A stretch of 64,000 nucleotides of DNA from Microbispora siamensis (GTDB lineage: Bacteria > Actinomycetota > Actinomycetes > Streptosporangiales > Streptosporangiaceae), in assembly GCF_016863095.1 (NCBI RefSeq), contig NZ_BOOF01000049.1, positions 1-64,000 of the forward strand, read 5' to 3'. Position 1 is the first letter of the stretch; each line of letters begins with the position of its first letter. The position numbers and the translations under genes are program-made. A model generated the notes under the pieces. That model did not search any database. It saw only the letters and a list, made by a program, of their open reading frames with translations, and was not told the origin of the DNA. Below are positions 23,608 through 33,146 of this stretch, in pieces.

Positions 23608-24372
23608 GTGAGCGCCGGGCACCATCACCCGATCTACCGGCCCGCCGACACGCCCGTCCACCGGCTGCCACCCCAGTGCAAGCTCGCGGCGGTCGTCGCG
23701 TTCGCGGTGTTCGTGGTCGCCACGCCGCGCGAGCGCGTCTGGGCGTTCGCCCTCGACGCGCTGCTGCTGGCCGCCGTCGCGGTCGCCGCCCGGGTGCCGG
23801 CGGGCGCGATCGTACGGCGCATGGTGATCGAGGTGCCTTTCGTGCTGTTCGCGGTGGCGATTCCGCTTATCGGCACCGGCGAGCGGATCCAGGTGCTCGG
23901 TCTGTCGTTGAGCGCGCCCGGACTGTGGGCGGCCTGGAACATCCTGGCCAAGGCCACGCTGGGCGTGGTCGCCTCGATCCTGCTGGCGGCCACGACAGAG
24001 CCCCGGATGATGCTGCTCGGCGCCGAGCGGCTGCGGCTGCCCCGGCTGCTCGTGCAGATCGCGACGTTCATGCTGCGCTACCTGGACGTGATCCTCGACC
24101 AGATGCGGCGCATGCGGATCGCCAGGGAGTCGCGGGGATTCGTCGCCAGGGACCTGCGGCAGGCCCCCGTGCTGGCGAAGTCGGCGGGCGCCCTGTTCAT
24201 CCGCTCGTACGAGCGGGGGGAGCGGGTCCACCTCGCGATGCTGAGCCGCGGCTACACGGGCGAGATGCCGACGATTAGGGATATATCAGCGACTGGGCGA
24301 GACTGGGCGGTGGCGGGCATGCTGCCTTGCCTCGCCGCGGTGACGGCCCTACTGGCGTGGAGCACGACATGA
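23608..24372 (+). CDS. CbiQ/NikQ transmembrane (T) component of an ECF metal transporter
   Basis: A 254-aa integral membrane protein starting at GTG 23608. The N-terminal His run (SAGHHHPIYRPADTPVHRLPPQCKLAAVVAFAVFV) is typical. It has about five spans and the two coupling-helix motifs that contact the ATPase: RRMRIARESRGF and ERGERVHLAMLSRGYTGEM, the second a variant of AxxxRG. It overlaps the ATPase gene by four bases (ATGA). It sits 99 bp after CbiM and forms the transporter with CbiM and CbiO. Confidence 0.9.
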   Translation: MSAGHHHPIYRPADTPVHRLPPQCKLAAVVAFAVFVVATPRERVWAFALDALLLAAVAVAARVPAGAIVRRMVIEVPFVLFAVAIPLIGTGERIQVLGLSLSAPGLWAAWNILAKATLGVVASILLAATTEPRMMLLGAERLRLPRLLVQIATFMLRYLDVILDQMRRMRIARESRGFVARDLRQAPVLAKSAGALFIRSYERGERVHLAMLSRGYTGEMPTIRDISATGRDWAVAGMLPCLAAVTALLAWSTT

Positions 24373-25121
24373 CCTCCGGCAGCCCCTCGCTCACGGTGAG
24401 CAGGCTCGCGTACGCCTATCCCGACGGGACGCAGGCGTTGTACGGCGTGGACCTGACGATCGAGCGGGGGGAGCGGGTCGCCCTGCTCGGCCCGAACGGC
24501 GCGGGCAAGACCACGCTCGTCATGCACCTCAACGGCATCCTCACGGCCGGGCACGGGACGGTTGAGGTGGCCGGGCTCGCGGTGCGCGCGGACACCCTGC
24601 GGGAGATCCGCCGCCGGGTCGGGCTGGTGTTCCAGGACCCGGACGACCAGCTCTTCATGCCGACCGTGCGGGAGGACGTCGCGTTCGGCCCGGCCAACCT
24701 CGGGCTGCGCGGTGCGGAGCTCGACCGCCGCGTGCACGACGCGCTGGAGCGGGTCGGCATGCTGGACGCGATCGACCGGCCGCCGCACCACCTGTCCTTC
24801 GGCCAGCGCCGCAGGGTGGCGGTGGCCACGGTGCTGGCGATGGAGCCGGAGATCCTCGTCCTCGACGAGCCGTCGTCCAACCTCGACCCGGCGTCCCGCC
24901 GCGAGCTGGCCGAGATCCTCAAGAGCCTGGACGTGACCGTGCTGATGGTCACCCACGACCTTCCGTACGCGCTGGAGCTGTGCGAGCGTTCGCTCATCAT
25001 GTCCGAGGGGGTGATCGCCGCCGACGGGCCGACGCACGCGCTGCTCGCCGACGAGCGGTTGCTCGCCGCGCACCGGCTCGAACTTCCCTATGGCTTCGCC
25101 GTCCCTGCTCAGCCGGGGTGA
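24369..25121 (+). CDS. CbiO/NikO ATPase of an ECF metal transporter
   Basis: A 250-aa ABC ATPase. ATG 24369 overlaps the CbiQ stop. Walker A is GPNGAGKTT, the Q loop is GLVFQDPDDQLFMPTV (typical of CbiO/EcfA), the signature is LSFGQRRRVAVA, Walker B is EILVLDEPSS, and the switch His is in MVTHDLPYALELC. It powers nickel or cobalt import with the CbiM and CbiQ proteins. The consecutive order M(N)-Q-O with overlaps indicates one operon ending here. Confidence 0.92.
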   Translation: MTSGSPSLTVSRLAYAYPDGTQALYGVDLTIERGERVALLGPNGAGKTTLVMHLNGILTAGHGTVEVAGLAVRADTLREIRRRVGLVFQDPDDQLFMPTVREDVAFGPANLGLRGAELDRRVHDALERVGMLDAIDRPPHHLSFGQRRRVAVATVLAMEPEILVLDEPSSNLDPASRRELAEILKSLDVTVLMVTHDLPYALELCERSLIMSEGVIAADGPTHALLADERLLAAHRLELPYGFAVPAQPG

Positions 25122-25161
25122 TGAATAAGTAAAGTGGGCCGGAGCTGAGGAGGTCCCGACG

Positions 25162-25506
25162 ATGAAGCTGCGGCTCGCGCGCCAATCGCTCTCCAATGCC
25201 GTCGTGGTGGCCGTGGAGGGGGAGCTCGACCTGTTCACAGCTCCGTTCCTGCGTGACGAGATCCGGGACGCCATACGCCACGACGGCCCCACGCTCGTGC
25301 TGGACCTCGGCGAGCTGTCGTTCATGGACTCCAGCGGGCTCAGCGTGCTCATCGAGGCGTGGCGGCTGGCCACGAGCGAGGGCGGCGGGGTGTGCCTCGC
25401 CTCACCGCAGCCTCCGGTGGCCCGCATCCTGCGTACGACCGGCCTGGACCGGCGGATCAAGGTTTACCCCGACGTCGATACCGCGATTTTGCGGCACCCC
25501 GAGTAG
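25162..25506 (+). CDS. STAS-domain anti-sigma factor antagonist
   Basis: A 114-aa single-domain protein. The core is VVVAVEGELDLFTAPFLRDEIRDAI and LVLDLGELSFMDSSGLSVLIEAWRLA. The Ser in MDSSGL is the residue phosphorylated by RsbW-type kinases. Unphosphorylated antagonists free a SigB-like sigma factor from its anti-sigma factor. No partner kinase lies next to it. The SpoIIE-type phosphatase at 39521 in this window is one candidate to dephosphorylate such proteins, but that link is inference. GAGGAGG precedes the ATG. Confidence 0.9.
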   Translation: MKLRLARQSLSNAVVVAVEGELDLFTAPFLRDEIRDAIRHDGPTLVLDLGELSFMDSSGLSVLIEAWRLATSEGGGVCLASPQPPVARILRTTGLDRRIKVYPDVDTAILRHPE

Positions 25507-25539
25507 AACTTCATTCGGTTCGCGCGTTAAGGTCCGGCT

Positions 25540-26319
25540 ATGGATCTGAACGGAGCAGCAGCAATCATCTCGGGCGGTGCCAGCGGCCTCGGCGAGGCGA
25601 CGGCCCGCGAGCTGGCCCGTGTCGGCGCGACCGTGGTCGTGGCCGACCTCAACGCGGAGCGCGGCAAGGCGCTGGCCGACGAGATCGGCGGCGTGTTCGC
25701 CCACACCGACGTGTCCGACGAGGCGTCGGTGCAGGCCGCGGTGGATGCGGCGGTCGCCACCGGCAAGCCGTTGCGCGCCGTGATCAGCAGCGCCGGCATC
25801 GGCTGGGCCCAGCGCACCGTCGGACGGGACGGCTCGCCGCACGACCTGGCGTCCTACCGCAAGGTGATCGACGTCAACCTGATCGGCACCTTCAACCTCA
25901 TGCGCATCGGCGCGGCGGCCATGGCCAAGACCGAGCCGGTGGACGAGGACGGCGCCCGCGGCGTCGTCATCAACACCGCGTCGGTCGCCGGCATCGAGGG
26001 CCAGACGGGCCAGGTGGCGTACTCCGCGTCCAAGGGCGGCATCATCGGCATGACCCTGCCCGCCGCCCGCGACCTCGCGGCCATCGGCGTCCGCGTGCTC
26101 ACCATCGCCCCGGGCATCATCGACACCCCGATCTACGGGAAGATCGGCGACAAGAACGCCGAGGAGTTCAAGGCCAAGCTCATCGGGCCGGTGGCGTTCC
26201 CGAAGCGGCTCGGCAAGGCCTCGGAGTTTGGCCACCTGGTGCGCACGCTGATCGAGAACGACTACATGAACGGCGAGGTCATCCGGTTCGACGGCGGCAT
26301 CCGCTTCCAGCCCAAGTAA
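25540..26319 (+). CDS. Short-chain 3-hydroxyacyl-CoA dehydrogenase-like SDR
   Basis: A 259-aa SDR with GGASGLG near residues 13-19 and VVVADLN after strand 2, which predicts NAD. The catalytic Ser is in INTASVAGIEG and the YxxxK in YSASKGGIIG. The region after that (RVLTIAPGIIDTPIYGKI) and the closing GEVIRFDGGIRFQPK match the HSD10 / 3-hydroxy-2-methylbutyryl-CoA dehydrogenase type used in beta-oxidation and isoleucine breakdown. It lies 15 bp upstream of an enoyl-CoA hydratase, which supports the CoA-ester role. Confidence 0.87.
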   Translation: MDLNGAAAIISGGASGLGEATARELARVGATVVVADLNAERGKALADEIGGVFAHTDVSDEASVQAAVDAAVATGKPLRAVISSAGIGWAQRTVGRDGSPHDLASYRKVIDVNLIGTFNLMRIGAAAMAKTEPVDEDGARGVVINTASVAGIEGQTGQVAYSASKGGIIGMTLPAARDLAAIGVRVLTIAPGIIDTPIYGKIGDKNAEEFKAKLIGPVAFPKRLGKASEFGHLVRTLIENDYMNGEVIRFDGGIRFQPK

Positions 26320-26334
26320 GCCGAGTGAGGTCAG

Positions 26335-27132
26335 GTGTCCGAGGTGAACTCCGGGCCGGCCGCTGAGCCGGACGAGGTACTCGTAGAGATCGTCGACGGC
26401 GGCGTGGCCGTCGTCACCATCAACCGGCCCAAGGCCAGGAACGCCGTGAACGGCGCGGTGGCGCGCGGGATCGCGGCCGCCCTGGACGAGCTGGACGAAA
26501 GCCCCGAGGTGTCCGCGATCGTCCTCACCGGGGCCGGCGGCACGTTCTCGGCGGGCATGGACCTGAAGGGCTTCCTCACCGGTGACATGCCGGTGGTCGA
26601 GGGCCGGGGCTTCGGCGGCATCACCGAGGCGCCGCCGAAGAAGCCCATCATCGCCGCGGTCGAGGGGTACGCGCTGGCCGGAGGGTTCGAGCTGGCCTTG
26701 TCCTGCGACCTCGTCGTCGCGTCCGAGGAGGCGAAGTTCGGCCTGCCGGAGCCCAAGCGCGGCCTGGTCGCCGGCGCGGGCGGCATCATGCGGCTGCCGC
26801 GCCGGATCCCCTACCACGTCGCCATGGAGATCGCGCTGACCGGCGACCACTACCCGGCCGTCCGGCTGTACGAGCTGGGGCTGGTCAACCGGATCACGTA
26901 CCCGGGCGAGGCGCTCAACGGCGCGCTCGAACTGGCCCGCACGATCGCGGCGAACGCGCCGCTCGCGCTCGCCGCGACCAAGCGGATCATCGTCGAGTCG
27001 GCCGACTGGTCGCTCGACGAGATGTTCCGCAAGCAGGGCGAGATCATGGCGCCCGTCTTCGGCTCCAAGGACGCCATGGAAGGCGCGGCGGCCTTCGCCG
27101 AGAAGCGCGCCCCCGTCTGGAAGGGCGAGTAA
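26335..27132 (+). CDS. Enoyl-CoA hydratase/isomerase (crotonase family)
   Basis: A 265-aa crotonase. The oxyanion-hole segments are GGTFSAGMDLKGF and VEGYALAGGFELALSCDL. The active-site region is AKFGLPEPKRGLVAGAGGIMRLPRR, with Glu at the first catalytic position. The fold ends with FRKQGEIMAPVFGSKDAMEGAAAFAEKRAPVWKG. It hydrates 2-enoyl-CoA or isomerises it. It follows the 3-hydroxyacyl-CoA dehydrogenase-like SDR at once, giving two consecutive beta-oxidation steps in one transcript. GTG start. Confidence 0.9.
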   Translation: MSEVNSGPAAEPDEVLVEIVDGGVAVVTINRPKARNAVNGAVARGIAAALDELDESPEVSAIVLTGAGGTFSAGMDLKGFLTGDMPVVEGRGFGGITEAPPKKPIIAAVEGYALAGGFELALSCDLVVASEEAKFGLPEPKRGLVAGAGGIMRLPRRIPYHVAMEIALTGDHYPAVRLYELGLVNRITYPGEALNGALELARTIAANAPLALAATKRIIVESADWSLDEMFRKQGEIMAPVFGSKDAMEGAAAFAEKRAPVWKGE

Positions 27133-27155
27133 CCCGCACACCTCGTAAGACCGCT

Positions 27156-27182
27156 CGGGGCGCTCCACACAGGGGCGCCCCG
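27156..27182. terminator. Hairpin after the enoyl-CoA hydratase gene
   Basis: CGGGGCGC (27156-27163) pairs with GCGCCCCG (27175-27182), loop of 11. There is no clear U run, as is common in this GC range. Confidence 0.6.
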
Positions 27183-27317
27183 GGCTAGGCGAACTGACGG
27201 TCCGGGCTACGCCGCACGGGTGATGACTCGTCCGCCGTCGTGATGACGCGCTTTCCCGGCCCGCTCACCACACTTCCTCATATCGATCAAGATGAGAACG
27301 AGGAAGGGTGATCGGAC

Positions 27318-28172
27318 GTGCGAGCTGGACGAGGCGCCTGGCTGGCGGCCGGGGCGGTGGCAGGGCTGCTCGTGGGCGGCGGGGGAATCGCCGTGGCCAC
27401 GACCGCGACCACGACCACGCCGATCGTGGCCTGCGTGGGCCCCGACGGCGTCATGCGGATGCCCCAGGCGCTGGAGGAGTCGGTCCAGGGCCGTACCGAG
27501 GGCGCGCAGGTCGCCGCGCCGGTCCCCGCCGGCACGTGTCCTGTCGAGTACCGGACCGTGTCCTGGAACGCTGCCGGACCCCAGGGCCCAATCGGACCGA
27601 CCGGACCGACCGGAGCTCAGGGCCTGACCGGGCCGACCGGACCTCAGGGGCCCAAGGGAGAGACCGGTCCGCAAGGGCCCCAGGGCCCGGCCGGACCCCA
27701 GGGCCCGCAGGGCGAGAAGGGCGAGAAGGGCGAGAAGGGCGAGCCCGGCGCGACGTACGGGCAGACCCACTACGTCCATCAGGCCGTTGATCGTCGGGAC
27801 GCTGCATGGGCGGAGGTAGTGCGCGTCTCCGAACTGCCCGCGGGGGACTACATCATCCAAACCCGTGTCGACGTCAATCCCTGGTCGAGTAAGGGACCGG
27901 GGACGTCCGGCTACTACGCCATGTGCGATCTCAACACGCCCACCGGGGTCGTTTCAGTCCGCAGCGAGCAGGACGAGGACCGCTGGCCCAAAATCGAGTT
28001 TTTCGCCACCGCGAAGCTGAGCGCACCCGGCCCCATGATCCTCAGCTGCCGATCGGCGAACGTCGAGTACGTCGGTTACGACGGCACATTGATGGTGACC
28101 CGCGTGCCCGAGGTCATCGCCTCACCGTCCACCACGCCGTCCACCACGCCGACCGCCACGCCGTCACACTGA
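27318..28172 (+). CDS. Secreted collagen-like protein
   Basis: A 284-aa protein. The GTG 27318 start gives a signal-like N-terminus ([22 protein letters not shown]). Residues about 87-144 are 19 uninterrupted Gly-X-Y triplets rich in GPQ, GPT and GEK. The triplets are followed by a globular domain of about 110 residues ([44 protein letters not shown] ... MVTRVPEV), with Cys in CDL and SCRS, and a short Ser/Thr/Pro tail. Bacterial collagen-like proteins form trimeric surface or spore-coat fibres. The C-terminal head resembles C1q/TNF-like trimer domains in position only, and I cannot name the fold. There is no sortase motif. Confidence 0.8.
   Translation: MRAGRGAWLAAGAVAGLLVGGGGIAVATTATTTTPIVACVGPDGVMRMPQALEESVQGRTEGAQVAAPVPAGTCPVEYRTVSWNAAGPQGPIGPTGPTGAQGLTGPTGPQGPKGETGPQGPQGPAGPQGPQGEKGEKGEKGEPGATYGQTHYVHQAVDRRDAAWAEVVRVSELPAGDYIIQTRVDVNPWSSKGPGTSGYYAMCDLNTPTGVVSVRSEQDEDRWPKIEFFATAKLSAPGPMILSCRSANVEYVGYDGTLMVTRVPEVIASPSTTPSTTPTATPSH
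27576..27746 (+). repeat. Gly-X-Y collagen repeat (19 triplets)
   Basis: Nine-base-phased codons encode [15 protein letters not shown] and so on up to [12 protein letters not shown]. The final GAGAAGGGC units are exact DNA repeats and may change in number. Confidence 0.9.
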
Positions 28173-28244
28173 CGGACCCGGAGGACGGATGTGCGCCGAT
28201 TCGCGCCGTGGGGCTCTCGCCTCCCGCAGGCACGAGCGAGGCGG

Positions 28245-29153
28245 TCAGAGCGGGTCGCCGAGGGGGCCGTACTCCTCCTCCAGGGCATTGGCCCAGTGGG
28301 CCGCGAAGTCCGGCTGGGTGCCGTCCACGTCGGTGAAGCCGTAGTCCTTGTACAGCCCCCAGGTGGCCAGGGCGCGTCCGGTCTTGGCCATGACATCGGG
28401 GTCGGCGGCCAGGGCGGCGACGGCCCGTCCCAGGTACGCCGGGGTCTCGGAGTGGGCGAAGTTCGGATCCTTCGCCACCCCGTCCCGCCAGTCGGCCTCG
28501 GTCACGCCGAAGTGATCGAGCATGGCCTCCGAGCGCAGGAAGCCCGGGGTGACGGCGACGGCGGCGACGCCGTACGGCTTGAGCTCCGCCGCCTGGGCCA
28601 CGGCGAGGCGGATCACGGTGGACTTGGCGATGTCGTAGAAGAACGAGCCGCGATAGCGGGCGGTGTTGCCGTCGGTGACCTCCACGACCAGTCCGCTCCG
28701 GCGGGCGACCATCAGGGGCAGCGCGAACCGGCTCGTGACGATGTGGGTCTCCACCGCCCGGCGCAGCAGCCGCAGGCCGGTGTCGAGGTCCTGCTCCCAC
28801 AGGGGATGCTCCCAGTCGGTCAGCGCGTCGCCGCCCCACACGGAGTTGACCAGGACGTCGAGCCGCCCGTCCTGCTCGGCGGCGATCCGGTCGACCAGGG
28901 CGCGCACCTCCTCGGGGTCGCTGTGGTCGGTGCGCACGGCGATGCCGGTGCCGCCGGCCGCGGTGACCCGCGCGGCGGTCTCCTCGATGGTCTCGGGGCG
29001 GCCCAGATCGGAGCGGCCGGCCGTGCTGCTGCGGCCGGTGACGTAGACCGTGGCGCCTGCGGCCCCGAGTTCGACGGCGATGCCGCGTCCGCCGCCCCGC
29101 GTGCCGCCCGCCACCAGGGCGACCTTCCCGGCGAGCGGCTGTCTGTCGTTCAT
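28245..29153 (-). CDS. Short-chain dehydrogenase/reductase, extended type
   Basis: A 302-aa SDR. ATG 29153 gives MNDRQPLAGKVALVAGGTRGGGRGIAVEL, with the glycine-rich cofactor motif GGTRGGGRG. Typical NNAG is replaced by NSVWG. The catalytic Tyr/Lys motif is YDIAKSTV. The C-terminal 70 residues (DPNFAHSETPAYLGRAVAALAADPDV ... PDFAAHWANALEEEYG) are longer than in classical SDRs. The start overlaps the stop of the upstream tetR gene by four bases, so it is made with, and probably controlled by, that regulator. Confidence 0.87.
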   Translation of the reverse strand: MNDRQPLAGKVALVAGGTRGGGRGIAVELGAAGATVYVTGRSSTAGRSDLGRPETIEETAARVTAAGGTGIAVRTDHSDPEEVRALVDRIAAEQDGRLDVLVNSVWGGDALTDWEHPLWEQDLDTGLRLLRRAVETHIVTSRFALPLMVARRSGLVVEVTDGNTARYRGSFFYDIAKSTVIRLAVAQAAELKPYGVAAVAVTPGFLRSEAMLDHFGVTEADWRDGVAKDPNFAHSETPAYLGRAVAALAADPDVMAKTGRALATWGLYKDYGFTDVDGTQPDFAAHWANALEEEYGPLGDPL

Positions 29154-29752
29154 CGTTTCTCCTCGCAGCGGGTGTGGGGCGCCAGAAGGCCGGTGATCGC
29201 CCGCCGGAGCCGCTCCGGCAGCGTGCCCTGCCGGTCGAGGGCCCACGTCAGGCCGGTGCCGGCGATCAGCGCCTGGACGGACTCGGCCAGCGCGGCGGTG
29301 TCGGTGCCGGTCCGCAGCTCACCCTCGGCCACCGCCTCGTCCAGCAGGGCCAGGATCGCCCCTCGCTGTGCCTCGTGCATGACCAGGGCGTACTCGTGCA
29401 GTTGCGGATCGGTGAGGTCCATGCACAGGAACGCCAGGTGATTGGCGAAACGCTCCGGGGTGTCCATGAGGGCCATCGACTCCTCGGCCAGCGCCAGGAG
29501 CGCCTCCAGCGGGGAAGGACGCCCCTGCCGCAGCCGCTCGTGGTGTGCCTCCGCCTCGTGCGCGGACTGTCTCGCCAGCGCCACCAGCAGGCCGCGCTTG
29601 GACCCGAAGCGCTGCACGAGGGTGCCCGGCACGAGCCCCACCTCGTCGGCGACCGCGGCGAGGGTCAGCCCGGCCGGACCCACCCGGCCGATCACCTCGG
29701 CCGCCGCACGCAGGATCACCGAATCGTCCACCCCGCGAGGACGTCCCGCCAC
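29150..29752 (-). CDS. TetR-family regulator
   Basis: A 200-aa TetR protein. HTH: AGRPRGVDDSVILRAAAEVIGRVGPAGLTLAAVADEVGLVPGTLVQRFGSKRGLLVAL. The ligand domain includes FANHLAFLCMDLTDPQLHEYALVMHEAQRGAILALLDEAV. A 20-bp palindrome lies 16 bp upstream of its ATG. The four-base overlap with the SDR gene makes a two-gene autoregulated operon. The inducer is probably the SDR substrate. Confidence 0.9.
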   Translation of the reverse strand: MAGRPRGVDDSVILRAAAEVIGRVGPAGLTLAAVADEVGLVPGTLVQRFGSKRGLLVALARQSAHEAEAHHERLRQGRPSPLEALLALAEESMALMDTPERFANHLAFLCMDLTDPQLHEYALVMHEAQRGAILALLDEAVAEGELRTGTDTAALAESVQALIAGTGLTWALDRQGTLPERLRRAITGLLAPHTRCEEKR

Positions 29753-29767
29753 CGGGCCCTCCCTTTC

Positions 29768-29787
29768 ATAAATGACTGTTCATTTAT
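29768..29787. promoter_or_regulatory. TetR operator in front of the tetR-SDR operon
   Basis: ATAAATGA, CTGT, TCATTTAT: perfect 8-bp arms around four bases. It is strikingly AT-rich for this genome and similar to known TetR-family sites built on AATGA / TCATT half-sites. It lies 16 bp from the tetR start. Confidence 0.8.
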
Positions 29788-29886
29788 TAATACAGCCGTC
29801 CGGCCCCTCCTGTAAACCCGACGGCATGATCCCGGCGGATCCGGGCAGTCCGCTCGTTCGTGAGCGGGACTGCGTACGGTAAAACC

Positions 29887-30504
29887 ATGAATGATTCCGC
29901 GCCCGGGCTGCCCCGGCCGGGCCGGTCGATGCGGGAGCGGACGTCCGCGCTGCTCACCGGCGCCCTCGGCAGCGCGATCCTGATGATCGTGCTCGTCGCG
30001 GTGATGTGGGCGATCGAGATCGTCGACTACATGGAGAACGGGCGGCTCGACAGGTACGGCATCGTCGCCCACGAGCCGGACGGCCTGCCCGGGATCCTGT
30101 TCGCGCCGTTCCTGCACGCGGGGTTCGGCCATCTGATGGCGAACTCGCTGCCGCTGCTGATCCTGGGGTTCGTGGCCGCCATCCGGGGGATCGGCAGGTT
30201 CCTCGCGGCGAGCCTGGTCATCATCCTGGTCAGCGGGCTGGGCGTGTGGTTCACCAGCCCGCCGGACACACTGACGATCGGCGCGAGCGGCCTCGTCTTC
30301 GGATATTTCGGTTATGTCGTGGCCCGGGGGTTGTTCGACCGCCGGACCCTCGACATCGTCCTCGGCGTCGTGGTCGCCGTTCTGTACTACTCGATCCTGT
30401 GGGGAGCCCTGCCCACCCAGCCGGGCGTCTCCTGGCAGGGCCACCTGTTCGGCCTCATCGGCGGCGTGATCGCCGCCTGGCTGCTCCGCCGCCGCAGGAC
30501 CTGA
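29887..30504 (+). CDS. Rhomboid-family intramembrane serine protease
   Basis: A 205-aa membrane protein with about six spans. It shows the rhomboid order: an HxGFGHLMANSLPLLILG segment (loop L1 and TM2, with HLMAN equivalent to HxxxN), the catalytic Ser in TIGASGLVFGYFGY, and the catalytic His in SWQGHLFGLIGG in the last span. Rhomboids cleave transmembrane segments. The protein is short but has all catalytic parts. It is convergent with the ECF operon ending at 30517. Substrates are unknown. Confidence 0.9.
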   Translation: MNDSAPGLPRPGRSMRERTSALLTGALGSAILMIVLVAVMWAIEIVDYMENGRLDRYGIVAHEPDGLPGILFAPFLHAGFGHLMANSLPLLILGFVAAIRGIGRFLAASLVIILVSGLGVWFTSPPDTLTIGASGLVFGYFGYVVARGLFDRRTLDIVLGVVVAVLYYSILWGALPTQPGVSWQGHLFGLIGGVIAAWLLRRRRT

Positions 30505-30516
30505 CCGGCGTACGGC

Positions 30517-31197
30517 TCAGGAGCCGGGAGGCGGGGTGGCGGTCCCGATGTCGAACGCCGAGGGGTCATCGATGACCCGGCAGGGCTTGACCGGACCGTC
30601 CGTCAGCCGTCCGGAGAACTGGAAGGCCACCCCGGGGTGCTCCGTGGTCGGCTTCCGCGCGTTCTCCACGACCTCGATCATGACGATCTGCCCGGGCCTG
30701 ATGAACTTGGGGCGGATCGTGATGCCGTTCTTCGGCTGGATCGCCTTGCTCGACGCCAGGTTCTCCGTCACCCGCCGCACGCGCGCCTGTACCGCCGGGT
30801 CCTGGCTCTCCAGTTCCTCCTTCGTGAGGGAGGTGCGGTCGCCCGCCACGAAGGGGGCGCGTCCGTCGGCGCACCTCTTCCCCAGCGGCAGATAGCTGAT
30901 GTCGGCCTGCACGCCCAGCCTCGCCAGGTCCCTCTCGACCTGGTCCGGGTCCCTGAACTCGTTGATCTGCAGGCTGATCGAACCGTCCGCGTGCTGGGTC
31001 AGCGCGTACGCCGGGGCCTGCCCGCCGATCACCAGCGGGAGGGCGACGGCAGCGGCCGCGGCGGCTGCGACGACTCCGGTGCCGGTCAGCATACGGGTCC
31101 GGAGGCTCCGGCGCCCCGACGCGTGCGGCCGGGCTTCCCGCGCGGCCATCTCCGCCTTGAGTTCCGCGAGCAGTCTGTCTTCGAAGGTGTCGTTCAC
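30517..31197 (-). CDS. Membrane-anchored hypothetical protein paired with ECF sigma factor (anti-sigma candidate)
   Basis: A 226-aa protein. The N-terminal 38 residues are cytoplasmic (MNDTFEDRLLAELKAEMAAREARP...). One transmembrane segment follows (GTGVVAAAAAAAVALPLVIGG). A 165-residue outer domain starts APAYALTQHADGSISLQINEF and carries two Cys. The start overlaps the sigma gene stop by four bases. The layout is that of CU044_5270-like actinomycete membrane proteins encoded after ECF sigma factors, which probably hold the sigma factor at the membrane. The N-terminal region lacks a zinc HxxxCxxC motif, so any anti-sigma role is inferred from context. Confidence 0.75.
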   Translation of the reverse strand: MNDTFEDRLLAELKAEMAAREARPHASGRRSLRTRMLTGTGVVAAAAAAAVALPLVIGGQAPAYALTQHADGSISLQINEFRDPDQVERDLARLGVQADISYLPLGKRCADGRAPFVAGDRTSLTKEELESQDPAVQARVRRVTENLASSKAIQPKNGITIRPKFIRPGQIVMIEVVENARKPTTEHPGVAFQFSGRLTDGPVKPCRVIDDPSAFDIGTATPPPGS

Positions 31198-31760
31198 TTC
31201 GTTCCTCCGATCATTTCCACGACTCCGGGAAAGCGCTGGACCTGCCGCCGGGCGCGGTGCAGCCTGACCCGGGCGGTGCCCTGCCTGATGCCGAGCGCGG
31301 CGGCGGCCTCGGCGGGGCTGAGCCCGTCCACGGCCACGAGTTCCAGCAGCGCACGTTCGCCGTCCGGCAGATCGGCCATCGCCTCCAGCGCCAGGCGGGC
31401 CGGCGACTCGGCGTCGATGCGTTCCTCCAGGCGGGCGATGTCGTCGGCGTCGAGCAGGCGGCGGCCGGCGATCCTGCTGGTGGCGCGTAACTCCCTCGCC
31501 GTACGGCGGCGCTGTGCCAGCACCGTGTTGCGCGCCACGCCGTAGAGCCAGGCGATCTCGCTGCCTCTGTCCGGGCGGTAGGTGTGCGCGGAATCCAGCA
31601 CGGCGAGGAACACCTCGGCCGTGAGGTCGGCGACGGTGTGCGGATCGTCCACCCGCCTGGCCAGGAACCTCGTCACGGCGTCGACATGCCGCCGGTAGAA
31701 GGCTTCGAATTCATCGGGATCACGGGCGAAGCCCGCCGGACCCGTCTGCTCACGGCGCAC
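31194..31760 (-). CDS. ECF RNA polymerase sigma factor
   Basis: A 188-aa sigma-70-family protein. GTG 31760 was chosen because AGGGGAG lies 6 bp upstream; an ATG at 31817 gives a non-conserved extension. Region 2: DEFEAFYRRHVDAVTRFLARRVDDPHTVADLTAEVFLAVLDSAHTYRP, with GSEIAWLYGVARNTVLAQRRR. Region 4: ALEAMADLPDGERALLELVAVDGLSPAEAAAALGIRQGTARVRLHRARR. It is the first gene of a two-gene operon with a membrane protein, the usual sigma/anti-sigma pair. Confidence 0.92.
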   Translation of the reverse strand: MRREQTGPAGFARDPDEFEAFYRRHVDAVTRFLARRVDDPHTVADLTAEVFLAVLDSAHTYRPDRGSEIAWLYGVARNTVLAQRRRTARELRATSRIAGRRLLDADDIARLEERIDAESPARLALEAMADLPDGERALLELVAVDGLSPAEAAAALGIRQGTARVRLHRARRQVQRFPGVVEMIGGTK

Positions 31761-31835
31761 CGGCGCTCCCCTCGGTCGTGTGACAGAACACATCCCTGCT
31801 TGGACGAAGCGCCGCACACCGTTACAGGACCGGAA

Positions 31836-31869
31836 AAACGAAAAAGCCGACGGCCCGGAGACCGTCGGC
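31836..31869 (-). terminator. Intrinsic terminator of serC (U-tract type)
   Basis: GCCGACGG (31846-31853) pairs with CCGTCGGC (31862-31869). On the minus strand it is followed by TTTTTCGTTTTT, a true U tract, which is rare at this GC content. Confidence 0.9.
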
Positions 31870-31875
31870 GAGATC

Positions 31876-31900
31876 GGCGGCCGCCGGAGGGGCGGCCGCC
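31876..31900. repeat. Second GC hairpin next to the serC terminator
   Basis: GGCGGCCGCC at 31876-31885 and again at 31891-31900; each copy is self-complementary. It lies between the serC stop (31911) and the U-tract terminator, giving two hairpins in a row. Confidence 0.7.
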
Positions 31901-31910
31901 GGGAGAACCA

Positions 31911-33026
<1,116 letters not shown>

Positions 33027-33146
33027 TCAAGCGTAGTGAGACCTGCGGATGCTCTAGACCATGGTCCGGATCGTGAGACATCATGGTCCCGTTTTAAGAT
33101 CACGCACCACCTCAAGAATGGACTCCACCCCCGGGGAGACATCCGC

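Noticed and set aside
33057-33088. GACCATGGTC palindrome with a second CATGGTC in the serC / receptor gap
   Set aside because: The second arm is partial and the spacing has no symmetry; kept only as a note.
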